In this document: in pieces, positions 62,988 to 64,000 of the stretch
Layout: each line of letters opens with the position of its first letter
Numbering within the stretch: the stretch's first letter is position 1
DNA from: Polaribacter aestuariivivens
GTDB lineage: Bacteria; Bacteroidota; Bacteroidia; Flavobacteriales; Flavobacteriaceae
Reading direction: 5' to 3'
DNA: 64,000 nt
Assembly: GCF_005885675.1 (NCBI RefSeq)
Contig: NZ_VANR01000002.1
Span: 558,001 to 622,000 of the forward strand
Notes under the pieces: model-generated
Told to the model about the DNA's origin: nothing
The model's input: only the letters and a program-made list of their open reading frames with translations
The model's database searches: none
Made by a program: the position numbers and the translations under genes

Positions 62988-64000
62988 ATGATTAAAAAAA
63001 TACTTTTTTTCACCTTTTTTATAAGTTCTTTTCTCTTAAAAGCTCAAGTATCACTAAATGTTAGTGCTATTGAAGTTGATGAACCTGTTACAATTACTGT
63101 AGATATTAATAGTACAGATAGTAATTGTAATGGTTTAAGCAATCCTTCTAAAGTATACATGCATTCTGGTATTGGAGACAAAACAAATGCTTTTGGATTT
63201 AGCGTTGTTGGAAACTGGGGGCAAGATGATGGTGTTGGTGAAATGACACCTAATGGAGATGGTACGTATAGTATCACAATTACACCACAAACATATTATG
63301 GCTTAACACAAGAACAAGCAGATAATGCTGCTCAAATAGGAATGGTTTTTAGAAATGCAGACGGTTCTCAAGAACTAAAAGCATCAGGTTGTAATGATTT
63401 TATTTTTCCTGTAGGAAAAGTACAGATTTCCATAAAAAACCCAACAAAAAACCAAGTTTTAATTAGCTCTGGAGACAACTTAACTGTTTCTGCGGAGATT
63501 AGCTTTCAAGGTTCAGTTACTGTTCAAGGTACTTTTGAAATTTTTTATAATAGTGTTTCTGTTGCAACTGGTACATGTGGTTTTCCTGCATGTAATGCAA
63601 CCATTACAAACATTACAGAAAGTGGTACTGTAAGATTTGTAGGTACAGCACCAAGCTCCACAGAAAGTGGTGAGGCTAGTTTTGAAGTGATTGTAGCTCC
63701 AACCGTTGTTGAAGAAGCAATTCCAAGCGGATTATTAGACGGTATTAATTATTCTTCAGATGCTACAAAAGCAACATTAGTTGTAACTGCACCTAATAAA
63801 GATTTTGTACAAGTTGCAGGTAGTTTTAATAACTACACTCCTACTGCTGTAGATGTAATGAAAAGAGATCCTAGTACAGGAAAATATTGGTTAGAAATTA
63901 ACGGATTAACTTCAGGAAAAATCGAAACATATCAATATTGGGTTTTCGATAAAACACCAATTGCAAATTCACCTTCTATTGTAAAAACTGCAGACCCATA
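62988..64000 (+). CDS. Secreted multidomain protein, probable GH13 alpha-amylase (3'-truncated by window)
   Basis: The frame is open from ATG 62988 to the window end (337 complete codons). A signal peptide (MIKKILFFTFFISSFLLKAQ) is followed by a beta domain (about 20-150: KVYMHSGIGDKTNAFGFSVVGNWGQDD, ending CNDFIFPVGK). An Ig-like domain (about 150-245) follows, then a CBM48-like domain (FVQVAGSFNNYTPTAVDVMKRD ... YQYWVFD). This order is that of the large secreted alpha-amylases at the end of flavobacterial starch loci, often with a type IX secretion tail. The catalytic domain lies beyond the window, so the enzyme assignment is inference. It lies directly after the terminator and may be expressed by read-through or its own promoter. 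Confidence 0.75.
   Translation, partial: MIKKILFFTFFISSFLLKAQVSLNVSAIEVDEPVTITVDINSTDSNCNGLSNPSKVYMHSGIGDKTNAFGFSVVGNWGQDDGVGEMTPNGDGTYSITITPQTYYGLTQEQADNAAQIGMVFRNADGSQELKASGCNDFIFPVGKVQISIKNPTKNQVLISSGDNLTVSAEISFQGSVTVQGTFEIFYNSVSVATGTCGFPACNATITNITESGTVRFVGTAPSSTESGEASFEVIVAPTVVEEAIPSGLLDGINYSSDATKATLVVTAPNKDFVQVAGSFNNYTPTAVDVMKRDPSTGKYWLEINGLTSGKIETYQYWVFDKTPIANSPSIVKTADP

Overview
The window is AT-rich chromosomal DNA from a marine member of the Flavobacteriaceae. I would guess a Polaribacter-like organism, but genus is inference. The grounds are SusC/SusD-type glycan uptake systems, lipoproteins with short Bacteroidetes signal peptides, promoters of the TAnnTTTG type, near absence of Shine-Dalgarno sequences, and the family-typical zinc-less DnaX and WYL/RtcB pairing. 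I see no tRNA, rRNA, CRISPR array, transposase, integrase or phage gene.

Bases 1-25000 are mainly housekeeping. They hold purL (5' end cut by the window), an AraC-type regulator, a secreted pentapeptide-repeat protein flanked by two small-RNA-like intergenic units, a long-chain acyl-CoA synthetase, an exported MsrA, dnaX, a CPA1 antiporter with an RCK-type domain, miaE, DUF4268 and DUF4870 proteins, Dps, MscS, mnmE, a peptidoglycan-binding protein, a two-gene ABC system, and rtcB with an overlapping unknown gene. A WYL-domain regulator and a metallophosphoesterase diverge from rtcB.

Bases 25000-38000 form a beta-glucan (laminarin-type) polysaccharide utilization locus read on the minus strand. 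In transcription order it has a membrane sensor/LuxR-type regulator, SusC, SusD, a large surface binding protein with duplicated C-terminal modules, a second surface lipoprotein, a GH16 lipoprotein and a clan GH-A hydrolase. Two tiny membrane proteins (one of 35 codons) lie at 38224-38506.

Bases 38500-64000 form an alpha-glucan (starch/maltodextrin) locus around a LacI-family gene. To its left, on the minus strand, run an MFS transporter, pgmB, GH65 phosphorylase, GH13, esterase, GH31, GH13, GH13 and GH97. To its right, on the plus strand, run SusC, SusD, SusE-like and SusF-like binding proteins and the start of a multidomain secreted protein that probably continues into an alpha-amylase. The expected flow is surface capture and cutting, SusCD import, periplasmic trimming by GH13/GH31/GH97, MFS uptake of maltose, then phosphorolysis by GH65 and conversion of beta-glucose-1-phosphate by PgmB.

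The most notable non-gene signals are three. Twin LacI-type sites flank the regulator gene, one of them written into its last codons. A Bacteroidetes palindromic repeat sits in frame inside purL. Two small-RNA-like units flank the pentapeptide gene.
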